This document shows positions 10,639-20,375 of a stretch of DNA of 64,000 bases, piece after piece (positions within the stretch are counted from its first letter, which is position 1; each line of letters begins with the position of its first letter). The notes beneath the pieces are model-generated. The model was not told the origin of the DNA. It worked only from the letters and a program-made list of their open reading frames with translations, and searched no databases. Origin of the DNA: Bartonella clarridgeiae ATCC 51734 (GTDB lineage: Bacteria; Pseudomonadota; Alphaproteobacteria; Rhizobiales; Rhizobiaceae). The translations under genes and the position numbers were made by a program. The stretch covers positions 1-64,000 of the forward strand of contig NZ_JADC01000009.1 in the NCBI RefSeq assembly GCF_000518185.1, read 5' to 3'.

Positions 10639-10670
10639 CCGCCCTGGTTTTTACTGGTGCGGTTTTTTTA
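10639..10670 (+). terminator. Rho-independent terminator after rplT
   Basis: An imperfect GC-rich stem (CCGC...GCGG outer part, one internal mismatch, then CTGG/CTGG with two G-T pairs) is followed directly by seven T residues. It lies 40 bases past the rplT stop and 22 bases before pheS, so it separates the ribosomal operon from pheST. Confidence 0.6.
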
Positions 10671-10691
10671 TTGAAAAAATAGGCAGAAATT

Positions 10692-11777
10692 ATGAACGAT
10701 ATTGAGCATTTGGAACAAGAAATTTGTTTTGCTTTAGAAGCGGCAAATGATGAACAAGCACTTGAAGCAGTGCGTATTGGGGCCTTAGGGAAAAAGGGAA
10801 GCATTTCTGAAAAATTAAAGGCATTAGGCAAGATGACTGCTGATGAACGGCATAAAGTAGGCCCGGCACTTAATGGATTAAAAAAGCGGGTTCTAAAGTT
10901 ATGGATGCAAAAGCGTGATGCTCTTAAGCATCAAGCAATGGCTATACGCCTTTCTAATGAAACCGTTGATGTGACTTTACCTGTTCGCTCATCACCTATA
11001 GAGCGGGGTCGTATTCATCCTATCTCGCAGGTGATTGATGAAATCATAACCATTTATACGGATATGGGTTTTTCTATTGCAGAAGGGCCAGATATTGAAA
11101 CAGATTATTATAATTTTACCGCATTAAATTTTCCTGAAGGTCATCCAGCACGAGAAATGCATGATACTTTCTTTTTTGGTATTGACGAAATGGGAAATCG
11201 GAAATTATTGCGTACGCATACATCACCGGTGCAAATTCGTGTAATGGAAAAAGAACAAGCTCCGATACGTATCATTATTCCTGGAAAAACTTATCGTATG
11301 GATTCTGATGCAACTCATTCACCAATGTTTCATCAGGTGGAAGGATTAGTGATTGATAAAGTTTCTAACATTGCACATATGATGTGGCTTCATGAAACTT
11401 TTTGTAAATCTTTTTTTGAAGTACCTTCGGTAAAGATGCGTTTTCGTCCCTCTTTCTTTCCTTTTACTGAGCCTTCTATGGAAGTGGATATTCAATGTGA
11501 TCGTTCTGGTTTAGAAGTCAAATTTGGTGAAGGTCGTGATTGGTTGGAAATTTTAGGATGTGGAATGGTGCATCCTCATGTTTTGAAGAATGCTGGTTTT
11601 GATCCGACTGAATATCAAGGCTTTGCATGGGGAATGGGCATTGATCGTATTGCTATGTTAAAATATGGTATGCCTGATTTACGAGCTTTTTTTGATGCTG
11701 ATGTTCGTTGGTTAAATCATTATGGTTTTCGCTGTTTTGACATATCTCTTTTATTTTCTGGTTTGAAAAATTTGTGA
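10692..11777 (+). CDS. pheS: Phenylalanyl-tRNA synthetase alpha subunit
   Basis: PheS forms the catalytic half of the alpha2-beta2 enzyme that charges tRNA-Phe. The product is 361 residues. An N-terminal coiled-coil arm (about 1-90) is followed by the class II core: motif 2 region [40 protein letters not shown], and motif 3 with [17 protein letters not shown]. The last 20 residues ([16 protein letters not shown]) differ from the usual short tail, a small C-terminal extension. It lies 30 bases upstream of pheT in the usual operon. Confidence 0.96.
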   Translation: MNDIEHLEQEICFALEAANDEQALEAVRIGALGKKGSISEKLKALGKMTADERHKVGPALNGLKKRVLKLWMQKRDALKHQAMAIRLSNETVDVTLPVRSSPIERGRIHPISQVIDEIITIYTDMGFSIAEGPDIETDYYNFTALNFPEGHPAREMHDTFFFGIDEMGNRKLLRTHTSPVQIRVMEKEQAPIRIIIPGKTYRMDSDATHSPMFHQVEGLVIDKVSNIAHMMWLHETFCKSFFEVPSVKMRFRPSFFPFTEPSMEVDIQCDRSGLEVKFGEGRDWLEILGCGMVHPHVLKNAGFDPTEYQGFAWGMGIDRIAMLKYGMPDLRAFFDADVRWLNHYGFRCFDISLLFSGLKNL

Positions 11778-11807
11778 TCTTATACAGTTGTCATGTGAGG
11801 TTTAAAA

Positions 11808-14222
11808 ATGAAATTTACATTATCCTGGTTGAAGGATCACTTAGAGACAAATGCGTCTTTGGATGAAATTTGTGATAAACTGACATCTATTGGTCTTGAG
11901 GTCGATCATGTCGAAGACCGTTCTTGTTTAACAAGTTTTTTAATTGCAAAGATTTTAACTGCTATTAAACATCCTGATGCGGATAAATTACAGATTTTGT
12001 CAGTAGATATAGGGTCTGGCGCGCCTATCCAAGTTGTATGTGGTGCATCAAATGCACGTCCTGGGCTTGTTGGTGTTCTTGCGTTGCCAGGGACTTATGT
12101 TCCGGGACTTGATGTGACGTTATCTGTAGGAAAAATTCGTGGTGTTGAAAGTTTTGGTATGATGTGCTCACAAGCAGAACTTGGCCTATCAGATGAGGAT
12201 TGCGGGATTATTGAACTTTCAGAAAGTGCACCCATTGGAATGTCGTTTGTAACTTATGCAGGATTAGATGATCCCGTTATTAATATTGGTTTAACTCCTA
12301 ATCGTTCTGATTGTACAAGTGTTAGAGGGATTGCTCGTGATTTGGCTGCAGCTGGAATGGGGAGATTAAAAGAATTATCTTTACCACAATTGTCTTCTTC
12401 TTTTGAAACTTTAGTCAAAGTTTCTTTGGATTATCCGCAGGACTCATCATTATGCTTAGGTTTTTCTTGGTGTGAAATTCGCAATGTACAAAATTGTACA
12501 TCGCCGCAATGGATGCAACAGCGTTTGAATGCAATTGGTTTGCGATCAGTGAATGCGTTGGTTGATGTAACAAATTATATCTGTTTTGATCTTGGTCGTC
12601 CCCTTCATGTTTTTGATGCGGATAAGCTTAAAGGGAAATTGAGTGTACGTCTTGGTCGTGAGGGTGAACAATTTCAGGCATTGAATGGTAAAGTTTACAA
12701 TTTAGGCGTTGAAAATTGTGTTATTGCAGATGAAGAGGGCGTTATTGCTATTGCCGGTATTATCGGTGGTGAGAGAACAGGCTGTGATGAAAAGACGTGT
12801 CGTGTCATTATTGAATCAGCGCTTTGGGATTCAAGGAATATTGCGCAAACGGGTCGTTCATTAGGGCTTATTAGTGATGCGCGTTACAGGTTTGAGCGAG
12901 GTGTTGATCCGGCTTTTATGGAATTGGGTCTTAAGATTGCCATAGAATTAGTTTTGCGTCTTTGTGGTGGTGAAGCATCAATGACACAAGTTATTGGGTA
13001 TCAAAAACCAGAAATCAAAGAGATCGTTTTTCCGTTTTCTGAACTTAAACGTTTAACCAATTTAGAGATAGAACGAGAGGAAGTTTTTATTATTTTGACA
13101 CACCTTGGATTTGGCCTTGAAGAAAAAGGGAATGTGGTTACGGTTAAAGTACCAACCTGGCGTCTTGATGTTTTTGGTACCGCTGATTTAGTAGAAGAAA
13201 TCATGCGAATTTATGGATTAGATAAAATTCAGCCTATACCGTTGAAAAAAATTGCTGAAGTTAAACAGCAAACTTTAAAGTTTTTGCAGATTTACTCACA
13301 CATTACGCGTCGGATTTTAGCGTATCGAGGTATGATGGAAGCTATAACTTGGTCATTTATTTCTGAAAATCAAGCATTAGCTTTTGGAGGCGGTCAAGCA
13401 CAGCTTAAATTAGTGAATCCTATTGCTTCTGATATGTCAGTAATGCGTCCTTCTCTTTTACCTGGTTTACTTGTTGCTGCACAGCGAAATATTGATCGTG
13501 GTTTTTCAGATTTTGCTTTATTTGAAGTTTCAAACATTTATGAAGGTGACACACCTGATAAGCAACAGAATGTTGCTAGTGGTATTCGTTGTGGTACGGA
13601 GAAATTTGAAGGAGCTGGACGCTTTTGGACTGGCAATGCAAAGGCAGTTGATGTTTTTGATGCTAAAGCGGATGCATTAGCTGTTTTGGAAGCATGTGGT
13701 ATGGATAGCAGTAAAGTGCAAATTGAGGTTGGAGCACCTGATTGGTATCATCCTGGTTGTTCAGGTGTTATCAAACTTGGATCGAAGGTTATTCTTGGTT
13801 TTTTTGGTATTTTTCATCCTAGTACTCTGGAAAAGTTAGATGTAAGTGGTCCTATATGCGGTTTTGAAATTTTCCTTAATCAAATTCCCGGACCCAAAAA
13901 AAAGGTCACTAAAATTCGTCCTCCTTTAAGTTTGTCACCTTTTCAAATGGTGCGACGCGATTTTGCGTTTGTTGTTGATAAAGAAATTGCATCCTCTCTT
14001 ATTGTTCGTGCTGCGAGTGGAGCGGATAAAAAACTTATTCATTCAGTACAGGTTTTTGATCTTTTTGAAGATCCAAGTTTTGGTCGAGATAGGAAATCTG
14101 TTGCAGTTGAAGTTACTATTCAGCCTATTGAACGTACTTTAACTGATAAAGATCTTGAAAAACTGTCTTTAAAAATAATTGAGAATGTTACTAAAATAAC
14201 TGGTGCATATTTGCGTTGTTAA
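11808..14222 (+). CDS. pheT: Phenylalanyl-tRNA synthetase beta subunit
   Basis: PheT is the tRNA-binding and editing subunit of phenylalanyl-tRNA synthetase. The 804-residue product has the full bacterial domain order: N-terminal fold, EMAP-like tRNA-binding domain (about 40-150), B3/B4 editing domain (about 215-390), B5 domain (about 400-475), a pseudo-catalytic core (about 485-690), and the C-terminal ferredoxin-like anticodon-binding domain (about 710-804). It starts with ATG at 11808 after a GTGAGG ribosome-binding site. No frameshift or missing domain was seen. Confidence 0.96.
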   Translation: MKFTLSWLKDHLETNASLDEICDKLTSIGLEVDHVEDRSCLTSFLIAKILTAIKHPDADKLQILSVDIGSGAPIQVVCGASNARPGLVGVLALPGTYVPGLDVTLSVGKIRGVESFGMMCSQAELGLSDEDCGIIELSESAPIGMSFVTYAGLDDPVINIGLTPNRSDCTSVRGIARDLAAAGMGRLKELSLPQLSSSFETLVKVSLDYPQDSSLCLGFSWCEIRNVQNCTSPQWMQQRLNAIGLRSVNALVDVTNYICFDLGRPLHVFDADKLKGKLSVRLGREGEQFQALNGKVYNLGVENCVIADEEGVIAIAGIIGGERTGCDEKTCRVIIESALWDSRNIAQTGRSLGLISDARYRFERGVDPAFMELGLKIAIELVLRLCGGEASMTQVIGYQKPEIKEIVFPFSELKRLTNLEIEREEVFIILTHLGFGLEEKGNVVTVKVPTWRLDVFGTADLVEEIMRIYGLDKIQPIPLKKIAEVKQQTLKFLQIYSHITRRILAYRGMMEAITWSFISENQALAFGGGQAQLKLVNPIASDMSVMRPSLLPGLLVAAQRNIDRGFSDFALFEVSNIYEGDTPDKQQNVASGIRCGTEKFEGAGRFWTGNAKAVDVFDAKADALAVLEACGMDSSKVQIEVGAPDWYHPGCSGVIKLGSKVILGFFGIFHPSTLEKLDVSGPICGFEIFLNQIPGPKKKVTKIRPPLSLSPFQMVRRDFAFVVDKEIASSLIVRAASGADKKLIHSVQVFDLFEDPSFGRDRKSVAVEVTIQPIERTLTDKDLEKLSLKIIENVTKITGAYLRC

Positions 14223-14327
14223 TTATTTTATTTTACAGAAACGGTTTTTACTTTTTTGGATATGAAAAAAATATTTAAATGTTCCTTAATCTTAAAGATA
14301 TCTGGAAAAGGCATTATTTTAAAATTA

Positions 14328-14356
14328 TTGCAAAATTAGAAATTAACTGTTATCTG
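14328..14356 (+). promoter_or_regulatory. Candidate promoter of sitABCD
   Basis: TTGCAA (14328-14333) and TATCTG (14351-14356) are spaced by 17 bases, just upstream of the palindrome at 14368-14382. The -10 box is weak. The palindrome would then cover the transcription start, as expected for a repressor site. Confidence 0.3.
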
Positions 14357-14367
14357 TGATATGGTAA

Positions 14368-14382
14368 TGCAAATCATTAGCA
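14368..14382. promoter_or_regulatory. Candidate Mur/Fur-type operator upstream of sitA
   Basis: TGCAAAT-C-ATTAGCA is an inverted repeat with 6 of 7 matching pairs, ending 15 bases before the sitA start codon. It resembles the manganese-responsive (Mur) palindromes described upstream of rhizobial sitA and mntH. Its location in front of a Mn/Fe importer supports metal-dependent repression. The regulator itself is not in this window. Confidence 0.5.
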
Positions 14383-14397
14383 ATAGAAAGAAAATCA

Positions 14398-15306
14398 ATG
14401 CAACTGAAGGCGTTTTTTATCGCATGTTTTTTGGGTATAATTCTTTTAACTCCCGGTATAGTTTTAAGTGCTGGTAAATTTAAAGCTGTTACAACTTTCA
14501 CTATAATTGCTGATATGGCTCGTAATGTTGCAGGTGATGTTGCCGATGTTGAATCAATTACTAAACCAGGTGCTGAAATTCATGAATATCAGCCTACACC
14601 ACGCGATCTTATGCGTGCTCAAGGAGCTAACCTTATCTTATGGAATGGTTTGGAATTAGAGCTTTGGTTTGAGAAGTTTTTTCAAAATGTCAAGGATGTT
14701 CCAAGTGTAGTCGTTTCAGAAGGTATTGTGACTATTAAAATTGGAGATGGGCCTTTTAGTGGTAAACCAAATCCCCATGCGTGGATGTCACCAGTCTCCG
14801 CTCTGATTTATGTTGATAATATTCGTGATGCTTTTGTAAAATATGATCCTGAGCATGCTGCTGTTTATAATAAAAATGCTGAAGTTTATAAACAAAAGAT
14901 TCGTTTGAGCATTGATCCAATTAAAGCTGAGTTGCAAACAATACCAGAAGACAGACGTTGGCTTGTAACAAGTGAAGGTGCATTTAGTTATTTAGCTCGT
15001 GATTTCGGTTTGAAAGAACTCTATTTATGGCCCATTAATGCTGATCAGCAAGGGACACCGCAGCAGATTAAGAATGTCATTGATGCGGTTCGGAAATATC
15101 ATATTCCAGTTGTTTTTTCTGAAAGCACTGTTTCCGCTGCACCTGCTAAGCAGGTGGCAAGAGAAACAGGAGCTAAATATGGGGGGGTACTTTATGTTGA
15201 TTCATTGAGTGATAAAGATGGTGAGGTTCCTACTTATATTGATTTATTACGTGTTACGAGTGCCCGTATTACTAAGGCTTTGTCAGATGAGGTAAAGGGT
15301 CGATGA
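14398..15306 (+). CDS. sitA: Mn/Fe ABC transporter, periplasmic metal-binding protein
   Basis: This is a cluster A-I (ZnuA/PsaA/SitA/YfeA-like) solute-binding protein that captures Mn(II), and probably Fe(II), in the periplasm. The 302-residue product has a signal peptide (about 1-25). The family's metal ligands are visible: His in [13 protein letters not shown], His in PNPHAWMSP, Glu in [15 protein letters not shown], and the region before VVFSESTVS. No His-rich loop is present, which argues against a zinc-specific ZnuA. It is first of four overlapping genes, sitABCD. In Yersinia and Bartonella literature the same genes are called yfeABCD. Confidence 0.92.
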   Translation: MQLKAFFIACFLGIILLTPGIVLSAGKFKAVTTFTIIADMARNVAGDVADVESITKPGAEIHEYQPTPRDLMRAQGANLILWNGLELELWFEKFFQNVKDVPSVVVSEGIVTIKIGDGPFSGKPNPHAWMSPVSALIYVDNIRDAFVKYDPEHAAVYNKNAEVYKQKIRLSIDPIKAELQTIPEDRRWLVTSEGAFSYLARDFGLKELYLWPINADQQGTPQQIKNVIDAVRKYHIPVVFSESTVSAAPAKQVARETGAKYGGVLYVDSLSDKDGEVPTYIDLLRVTSARITKALSDEVKGR

Positions 15307-16133
15307 CTGAGTCGGGAATATCTGCCCAAGATGTATCTGTGACTTATCGTAATGGACATACAGCTTTGCGAGAAGTGAGTTTTGAAAGTCCTATGGGTTC
15401 TATTTCCGCATTGATTGGGGTTAATGGATCAGGGAAGTCTACATTATTTAAAGCTATTATGGGATTTGTAAAACCTTCAAAGGGAAAAATTAGCATTTTA
15501 GGTTTATCAGTTAAAAAGGCTTTGAAACAAAACCTTATTGCATATGTTCCCCAGAGTGAGGATGTTGATTGGAATTTTCCTGTTCTCGTTGAAGATGTTG
15601 TTTTGATGGGAAGGTATGGCCATATGAATTTCTTTCGCTATGCCCGAGCACAAGATTATGAAGCTGTTCGTGTTGCTTTAGAACGTGTCGATATGTTGCC
15701 ATTTTCTAAACGTCAGATTGGTGAACTGTCTGGCGGACAAAAAAAACGCGTTTTTTTGGCACGTGCTCTTGCCCAGAAAGCAAAAGCTATTTTACTAGAT
15801 GAGCCTTTTACAGGAGTTGATGTCAAAACAGAGGATAAAATTATTGCTTTGTTAAAAGATCTGCGTAAAGAAGGTGCTATCATATTAGTCTCTACTCACA
15901 ATTTAGATTCCGTTGCTGAATTTTGTGATCGTACGATTTTAATCAAGGGGACGGTTGTAGCTTCTGGGTTAACAGAAGTGGTTTTTACACAAAAAAATCT
16001 TGAACAAATTTTTGATGGTGCTCTACGTCATCATTATGTTGGTTTTCAAAATGCACAAAAAAATAATGTTACCACAAATGATGATAAGTTTTTATTTCAT
16101 GATTGCAATCAAAAACTGGAGCATATTTTATGA
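15303..16133 (+). CDS. sitB: Mn/Fe ABC transporter, ATP-binding protein
   Basis: This is the cytoplasmic ATPase of the metal importer. The 276-residue product has a Walker [10 protein letters not shown], a Q-loop [11 protein letters not shown] that is characteristic of the SitB/YfeB/MntB group, the signature LSGGQKKR, Walker [13 protein letters not shown] and the STHNLDS switch histidine. Its ATG overlaps the sitA stop by four bases (ATGA), which implies translational coupling. The last 30 residues, rich in Asn, His and Asp, extend past the usual end and could be an adventitious tail or a metal-sensing segment; nothing proves either. Confidence 0.93.
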   Translation: MTESGISAQDVSVTYRNGHTALREVSFESPMGSISALIGVNGSGKSTLFKAIMGFVKPSKGKISILGLSVKKALKQNLIAYVPQSEDVDWNFPVLVEDVVLMGRYGHMNFFRYARAQDYEAVRVALERVDMLPFSKRQIGELSGGQKKRVFLARALAQKAKAILLDEPFTGVDVKTEDKIIALLKDLRKEGAIILVSTHNLDSVAEFCDRTILIKGTVVASGLTEVVFTQKNLEQIFDGALRHHYVGFQNAQKNNVTTNDDKFLFHDCNQKLEHIL

Positions 16134-16993
16134 TTGCTTGGTTGCTTGAGCCTTTTACTTATCAATATATGATTAATGCAATGTGGGTTTCAGGGTTAGT
16201 TGGCTGTGTTTGTGCCTTTCTTTCTGCTTTTTTAATGTTAAAAGGTTGGTCATTGATTGGTGATGCGCTTTCCCATTCGATTGTACCTGGAGTTGCTGGG
16301 GCTTATCTTTTAGGACTACCTTTTTCTTTTGGAGCTTTTTTTTCTGGCGGGCTTGCTGCTGCAGCAATGTTATTTTTAAATTACAGAACAAAACTAAAAG
16401 AAGATACAATTATTGGTTTAATTTTTTCTTCCTTTTTTGCGTTTGGATTATTTCTGAAATCACTAAGACCAATGTCTGTTAATATTGATACGATTGTTCT
16501 TGGAAATATTTTAGCAGTTAGTTCATCAGATATTATGCAGTTGGCTTGTATTGGATTCTTTTCCCTTTTTATATTGTGTATAAAATGGAAAGACTTATTG
16601 GTCTTTTTATTTGATGAGAGTCATGCACACGCTATTGGATTAAATATCACGTTATTAAAAATTCTCTTTTTTACACTTCTTGCTGCTTGTACTGTTGCGG
16701 CTATGCAGACAGTAGGAGCTTTTTTAGTTATTTGTCTTGTGATTACACCGGGGGCAACTGCTTATCTTTTAACTGATCGTTTTGTAAATCTTTTGATCAT
16801 TGCAGTTATGATTGGAACCCTTACAAGTATCTTGGGTGTTTATATGAGTTATTTTCTAAACGCGCAAACCGGTGGTGTTGTTGTGCTTTTTCAAACATTT
16901 TTATTTATGGTAGCCTTTACTTTTGCTCCTAAACACGGTTACATTGCTGCACGCTTACGTGTGAGAACAGCAAAAAGGTGTAGCGATATATGA
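16130..16993 (+). CDS. sitC: Mn/Fe ABC transporter, permease
   Basis: This is the first of two inner-membrane permeases of the ABC-3 family. The product is 287 residues with about eight transmembrane helices and the family signature [19 protein letters not shown], in the loop that contacts the ATPase. The ATG at 16130 overlaps the sitB stop (ATGA), so I prefer it to the frame-open position at 16103, which would add nine non-conserved residues. The two permeases probably form a heterodimer. Confidence 0.92.
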   Translation: MIAWLLEPFTYQYMINAMWVSGLVGCVCAFLSAFLMLKGWSLIGDALSHSIVPGVAGAYLLGLPFSFGAFFSGGLAAAAMLFLNYRTKLKEDTIIGLIFSSFFAFGLFLKSLRPMSVNIDTIVLGNILAVSSSDIMQLACIGFFSLFILCIKWKDLLVFLFDESHAHAIGLNITLLKILFFTLLAACTVAAMQTVGAFLVICLVITPGATAYLLTDRFVNLLIIAVMIGTLTSILGVYMSYFLNAQTGGVVVLFQTFLFMVAFTFAPKHGYIAARLRVRTAKRCSDI

Positions 16994-17895
16994 TTCATCA
17001 ATTGCTGCTTCCTTTTCAGTTTTCTTTTATGATTAAAGGTATGATCATTACCATTGTTCTGGCTGTTCCAATGGCTATGCTTTCTTGTTTTCTTATTTTA
17101 AAAGGATGGGCCCTTTTAGGAGATGCAATTTCTCACGCGGTTTTTCCTGGGGTAGTTATTGGTTATATGGCGACCCCATGGGCGATGACATTTTTATCTT
17201 CTATACCGTTTCTTTGGTTTCATGATGTGCGTGCTGCTAATGTTACAATGACTTTGATTGCTTGTGGTGCTTTTTTAGCAGGTATGATTTGTGCCATTGC
17301 AACCGGTTTCTTAGGGAATAACAGTCGTATTAAACAGGATACGATTATGGGTGTTGTTTTTTCGTCCATGTTTGGTTTGGGACTTGTTTTGGCAACAGCA
17401 ATATATAGTGATTTGGATTTAAATCACATTTTATTCGGTAATCTTTTAGGTGTTAATTGGCTTGATATTACGCAAACAGCAATAATTGCTATGATTGTTG
17501 TAATGGTTTTGAGTATAAAATGGCGTGATTTTATGTTGTACATTTTTGATTCGATTCAAGCACGTGCAATAGGATTACAAATATCAGTGCTTCATTATAT
17601 TCTTTTAACAATGATTTCTCTCACAATTGTTGCTGCTCTGCAGGCAGTTGGAATTATTTTAGTTATTTCTTTGTTAATCGCACCGGGCGCTATTGCTTAT
17701 CTTATCACTAAGCGTTTTTTTTCTATGCTATTGATTGCTGTATTTATTGCAGTGTGTTCGAGTTTTCTAGGAATTTATCTCAGCTTATTTATTGGTTCTG
17801 ATTCTGCTGCCACAATTGTATTGATTTTAACACTCATTTTTATTGCTGTTTTTATATCAAATTTTTTTGTTCAGAGTACAGTTGAAGAAATTTAA
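16990..17895 (+). CDS. sitD: Mn/Fe ABC transporter, second permease
   Basis: This is the second ABC-3 permease of the importer, 301 residues with seven to eight transmembrane helices. The coupling motif GDAISHAVFPGVVIGYM is present near residue 50. The ATG overlaps the sitC stop by four bases, giving a fully coupled sitABCD operon. It has a somewhat longer periplasmic stretch (about residues 60-85, WFHDVRAANVT) than sitC, a known difference between the two subunits. A compact hairpin with a T-run ends the operon 15 bases past its stop. Confidence 0.92.
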   Translation: MIHQLLLPFQFSFMIKGMIITIVLAVPMAMLSCFLILKGWALLGDAISHAVFPGVVIGYMATPWAMTFLSSIPFLWFHDVRAANVTMTLIACGAFLAGMICAIATGFLGNNSRIKQDTIMGVVFSSMFGLGLVLATAIYSDLDLNHILFGNLLGVNWLDITQTAIIAMIVVMVLSIKWRDFMLYIFDSIQARAIGLQISVLHYILLTMISLTIVAALQAVGIILVISLLIAPGAIAYLITKRFFSMLLIAVFIAVCSSFLGIYLSLFIGSDSAATIVLILTLIFIAVFISNFFVQSTVEEI

Positions 17896-17909
17896 ATCTA
17901 ATGGAGCTC

Positions 17910-17932
17910 ATGCATAGCAGCTATGCATTTTT
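17910..17932 (+). terminator. Rho-independent terminator of sitABCD
   Basis: Perfect 8-bp stem ATGCATAG/CTATGCAT with a CAG loop, followed by five T residues, 15 bases past the sitD stop. It isolates the operon from the downstream small-RNA candidate. Confidence 0.7.
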
Positions 17933-17937
17933 GTATA

Positions 17938-17966
17938 TTGTTTCTAGAATTTGTTTTCATTACATA
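17938..17966 (+). promoter_or_regulatory. Candidate promoter of the AbcR-like small RNA
   Basis: TTGTTT (17938-17943) and TACATA (17961-17966) are separated by exactly 17 bases. The predicted start is around 17973, at the foot of the first RNA hairpin. The promoter lies just after the sitABCD terminator. Confidence 0.5.
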
Positions 17967-17972
17967 AAGAAA

Positions 17973-18084
17973 AGCTAGATCATTTTCCTCCTAATGTCTA
18001 GTTAATCAATGCAGTATTACTCCTCCCAACACTGCATTAGTAATTAAAGGGCTGCATTGATTTATCATGCAGCCTTTTCGTTTT
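17973..18084 (+). ncRNA. Candidate trans-acting small RNA, AbcR (alpha-r15) type
   Basis: About 112 bases that fold into three consecutive hairpins. Hairpin 1 (17973-18003) has an 11-bp stem with one bulge and the loop TTCCTCCT. Hairpin 2 (18008-18038) has a perfect 8-bp stem AATGCAGT/ACTGCATT and a loop holding CTCCTCCC. Hairpin 3 (18050-18074) is a perfect 8-bp stem GGCTGCAT/ATGCAGCC followed by TTTTCGTTTT, a standard intrinsic terminator. Two exposed anti-Shine-Dalgarno loops plus a terminator is the architecture of the Hfq-dependent AbcR small RNAs of Rhizobiales, which silence ABC-transporter mRNAs. It has its own promoter candidate, and a separate terminator precedes it. Family membership is inferred from architecture; no alignment was run. 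Confidence 0.72.
18050..18084 (+). terminator. Intrinsic terminator of the small RNA
   Basis: Perfect 8-bp stem GGCTGCAT (18050-18057) and ATGCAGCC (18067-18074), followed by TTTTCGTTTT. It is the strongest intrinsic terminator in this part of the window. Confidence 0.8.
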
Positions 18085-18270
18085 GAATTCTCTAAAGAAT
18101 TGATTTTTATTGTTTGAAAACTTTAAAATTATCATCATATTGTATAGATTGCTATCCACGCAAATGCATTAATTAATGTATTGTGTGGAGAGGTGATGAC
18201 GTATTAAAATTTTGTAAATAATATCTTGCATAATGATATCTGAATAAGAAAAAACAGCGATAAATAAATA

Positions 18271-18657
18271 ATGAAGAAAGATTTTAAGATATCCCGTCCT
18301 TTACGTATTTTCTATTCTATATTAGGGTGGGCAATGATTGTATTGGGTTTTATTGGCGTCGTTTTACCTATTATGCCTACAGTACCCTTTTTGTTGGTTG
18401 CTTCATGGTGTTTTGCTCGTTCATCACCGCGCTTTCATCATTGGTTGCATAATCACAGAATTTTCGGTTCTCCTATTAAACAATGGGAGGAAAGAAAAGC
18501 CATCCCACCATTTATTAAAATTTTTGCAGTGGTAAGTATGCTTGGTGGCTTTTTATCGTTTTTAGTGCTAATTCACCCTGCTTTGTGGTTTGCTTTATTA
18601 GTTGCGACTATTTTATTGATGATTTCTTTCTATATTGTAACACGTCCATCTTCTTAA
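18271..18657 (+). CDS. DUF454 (YbaN-like) inner-membrane protein
   Basis: A 128-residue membrane protein of the DUF454/YbaN family, function unknown. Two N-terminal hydrophobic helices contain the family core VVLPIMPTVPFLLVASWCFARSSPR. A short soluble segment with HNHRIFGSPIKQWEERKAIP follows, then two more helices (about 75-125). The conserved Pro-rich loop and the FARSSP motif make the assignment secure. It stands alone, 190 bases downstream of the small-RNA terminator and convergent with pncB. Confidence 0.88.
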   Translation: MKKDFKISRPLRIFYSILGWAMIVLGFIGVVLPIMPTVPFLLVASWCFARSSPRFHHWLHNHRIFGSPIKQWEERKAIPPFIKIFAVVSMLGGFLSFLVLIHPALWFALLVATILLMISFYIVTRPSS

Positions 18658-18952
18658 AAACATGATTGAAATGGAAAGATTTGATTGACAAAAAATGCTT
18701 TAACTCTAGCTTATTTTTAGGAGTTTATTAAGCACTTGTGAGTTCAAAATAGTTTCTCGCTTTTTATAAGATTTTTCAGAATATTATAAGATTTGATGCG
18801 TTCATTAAAAATAATTACTGTGCCAGTGAGTGTTATTGTGACGGGCAAAGCTAGATCATTAGAATTAGGATATTATTATATATTTTAAGAGAAAGATTTT
18901 ATTGGGTGAGTTTACTGTTAAGAAGTTTATTTTTATACAAATTGATTAATGA

Positions 18953-20257
18953 TTAAACTTTTACAGATTTAGCAATGCGTTGTTCATTCCCAAAAAAATT
19001 TAAATAGCGTTGTATTTCTTGTGGATCACCAATAGCTTTTTCAGGATTGTCTGAAAGTTTTACAGCTGGTCGGCCATTAGCGTGAGTAACTTTACAAACA
19101 AGGGAGATAGCTTCAAGGTTTGCAATATCTTGAGGTGCGCAGTTTTCAAAATCATTAGTGAGGTTAGTTCCCCAACCAAAACTCATGTGGACTCTGCCGT
19201 GAAAGTGGTGATAAGTTTTCTCGATTGTGTCTATATCTAGCGCATCGGAAAAAATTAATAATTTCTCATGTGGCTTTTTTCCTTTTTCTTGCCACCACTT
19301 GATGGTGCGTTCACCCCCTTCAATAGGTGGAGCACTGTCCAGTCTAAAACCTGTCCAATCTGCCACCCATTCTGGGGCGTTGCGTAAAAACGCTTCTGTG
19401 CCAAAAGTATCAGGCAAAACAATCAAAAGATTGCCACCATAATAACGATTCCAATCTTGTAAGACTTGATAAGATGCTTTACGCAGTTCGTTGTCATTGT
19501 TTGTAAGAGCAGCGATAACCATAGGTAATTCATGTGCATTTGTGCCAAGAGCTTCTAAATCTGTGTCCATAGCTAAAAGAACATTAGAAGTGCCTGTAAA
19601 AGAATTGCCAATTCCTTCTTTTAATGCTTCAACACACCAGCGTTGCCATAAAAAAGAGTGTCGACGTCTAGTGCCAAAGTCAGATATTTTAATATCAGGT
19701 AGTTTTTTAAGTCGTTCAATTTTGCTCCACATTTTTGTTTTGGCACGGGCGTAAAGAACATCAAGTGCAAAACGACCAAGATTTTTCATAGCAGCACGTG
19801 AACGTAATTCACTAATAATAGCAAGAGCAGGAATTTCCCACATAGAGCTATAAGCCCATGGTCCATCAAAACGAAGGATATATTGACCATCTTTGCAGGT
19901 TAGTTCGTATTCTGGAAGCTGAAAATTTTCAAGCCACTGTAGAAAATCTGGTTCAAAAATCCTTTTACGTCCATAAAATGTATTGCCAGCAAGCCAGATC
20001 ATTTCTTTTTTAGTAAAGCGCAAGCTAAGGGTATGATCAAGTTGAGCGCGCAACTCACCTTCATCAATATCATTGGCAAGGAGAATTGTTTTTGTGCGGT
20101 TTATGAGAGAGAAAGTGACATTAACATCTGGATACAGTCCCCAGATCATCTGCACCATAAGAAGCTTATAAAAATCTGTATCAAGAAGAGAACGAATGAT
20201 TGGATCAAGTTTCCACGTATGGTTATAGACACGTCTAGCAATATCTGTACAATTCAT
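18953..20257 (-). CDS. pncB: Nicotinate phosphoribosyltransferase
   Basis: PncB joins nicotinate to PRPP (with ATP hydrolysis) to give nicotinate mononucleotide in the Preiss-Handler salvage route to NAD. The product is 434 residues from [15 protein letters not shown]. The N-terminal [14 protein letters not shown] motif, the [11 protein letters not shown] active-site block, [10 protein letters not shown] and the C-terminal [12 protein letters not shown] and KLSDNPEKA motifs are all present. The frame stays open to 20317, but family similarity starts near 20257. It is transcribed leftwards, downstream of the glucan synthase but with its own 118-base spacer. Confidence 0.95.
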   Translation of the reverse strand: MNCTDIARRVYNHTWKLDPIIRSLLDTDFYKLLMVQMIWGLYPDVNVTFSLINRTKTILLANDIDEGELRAQLDHTLSLRFTKKEMIWLAGNTFYGRKRIFEPDFLQWLENFQLPEYELTCKDGQYILRFDGPWAYSSMWEIPALAIISELRSRAAMKNLGRFALDVLYARAKTKMWSKIERLKKLPDIKISDFGTRRRHSFLWQRWCVEALKEGIGNSFTGTSNVLLAMDTDLEALGTNAHELPMVIAALTNNDNELRKASYQVLQDWNRYYGGNLLIVLPDTFGTEAFLRNAPEWVADWTGFRLDSAPPIEGGERTIKWWQEKGKKPHEKLLIFSDALDIDTIEKTYHHFHGRVHMSFGWGTNLTNDFENCAPQDIANLEAISLVCKVTHANGRPAVKLSDNPEKAIGDPQEIQRYLNFFGNEQRIAKSVKV

Positions 20258-20375
20258 GACCTTTTCTCTTTTTCGTTGAGTAAAATCTAAAACTGTTGCG
20301 TATCCCAACATGGTCATTACAAGAAATGTATAAACTATAACAATTTTATAGTTTTGAGCAATATAAAAAAGTCCT

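Noticed and set aside
16103-16129. Upstream extension of sitC and similar upstream extensions of lepA, truA, pncB, hslO and argF
   Set aside because: Family starts and ribosome-binding context favour the internal ATGs; most extensions overlap the preceding gene.
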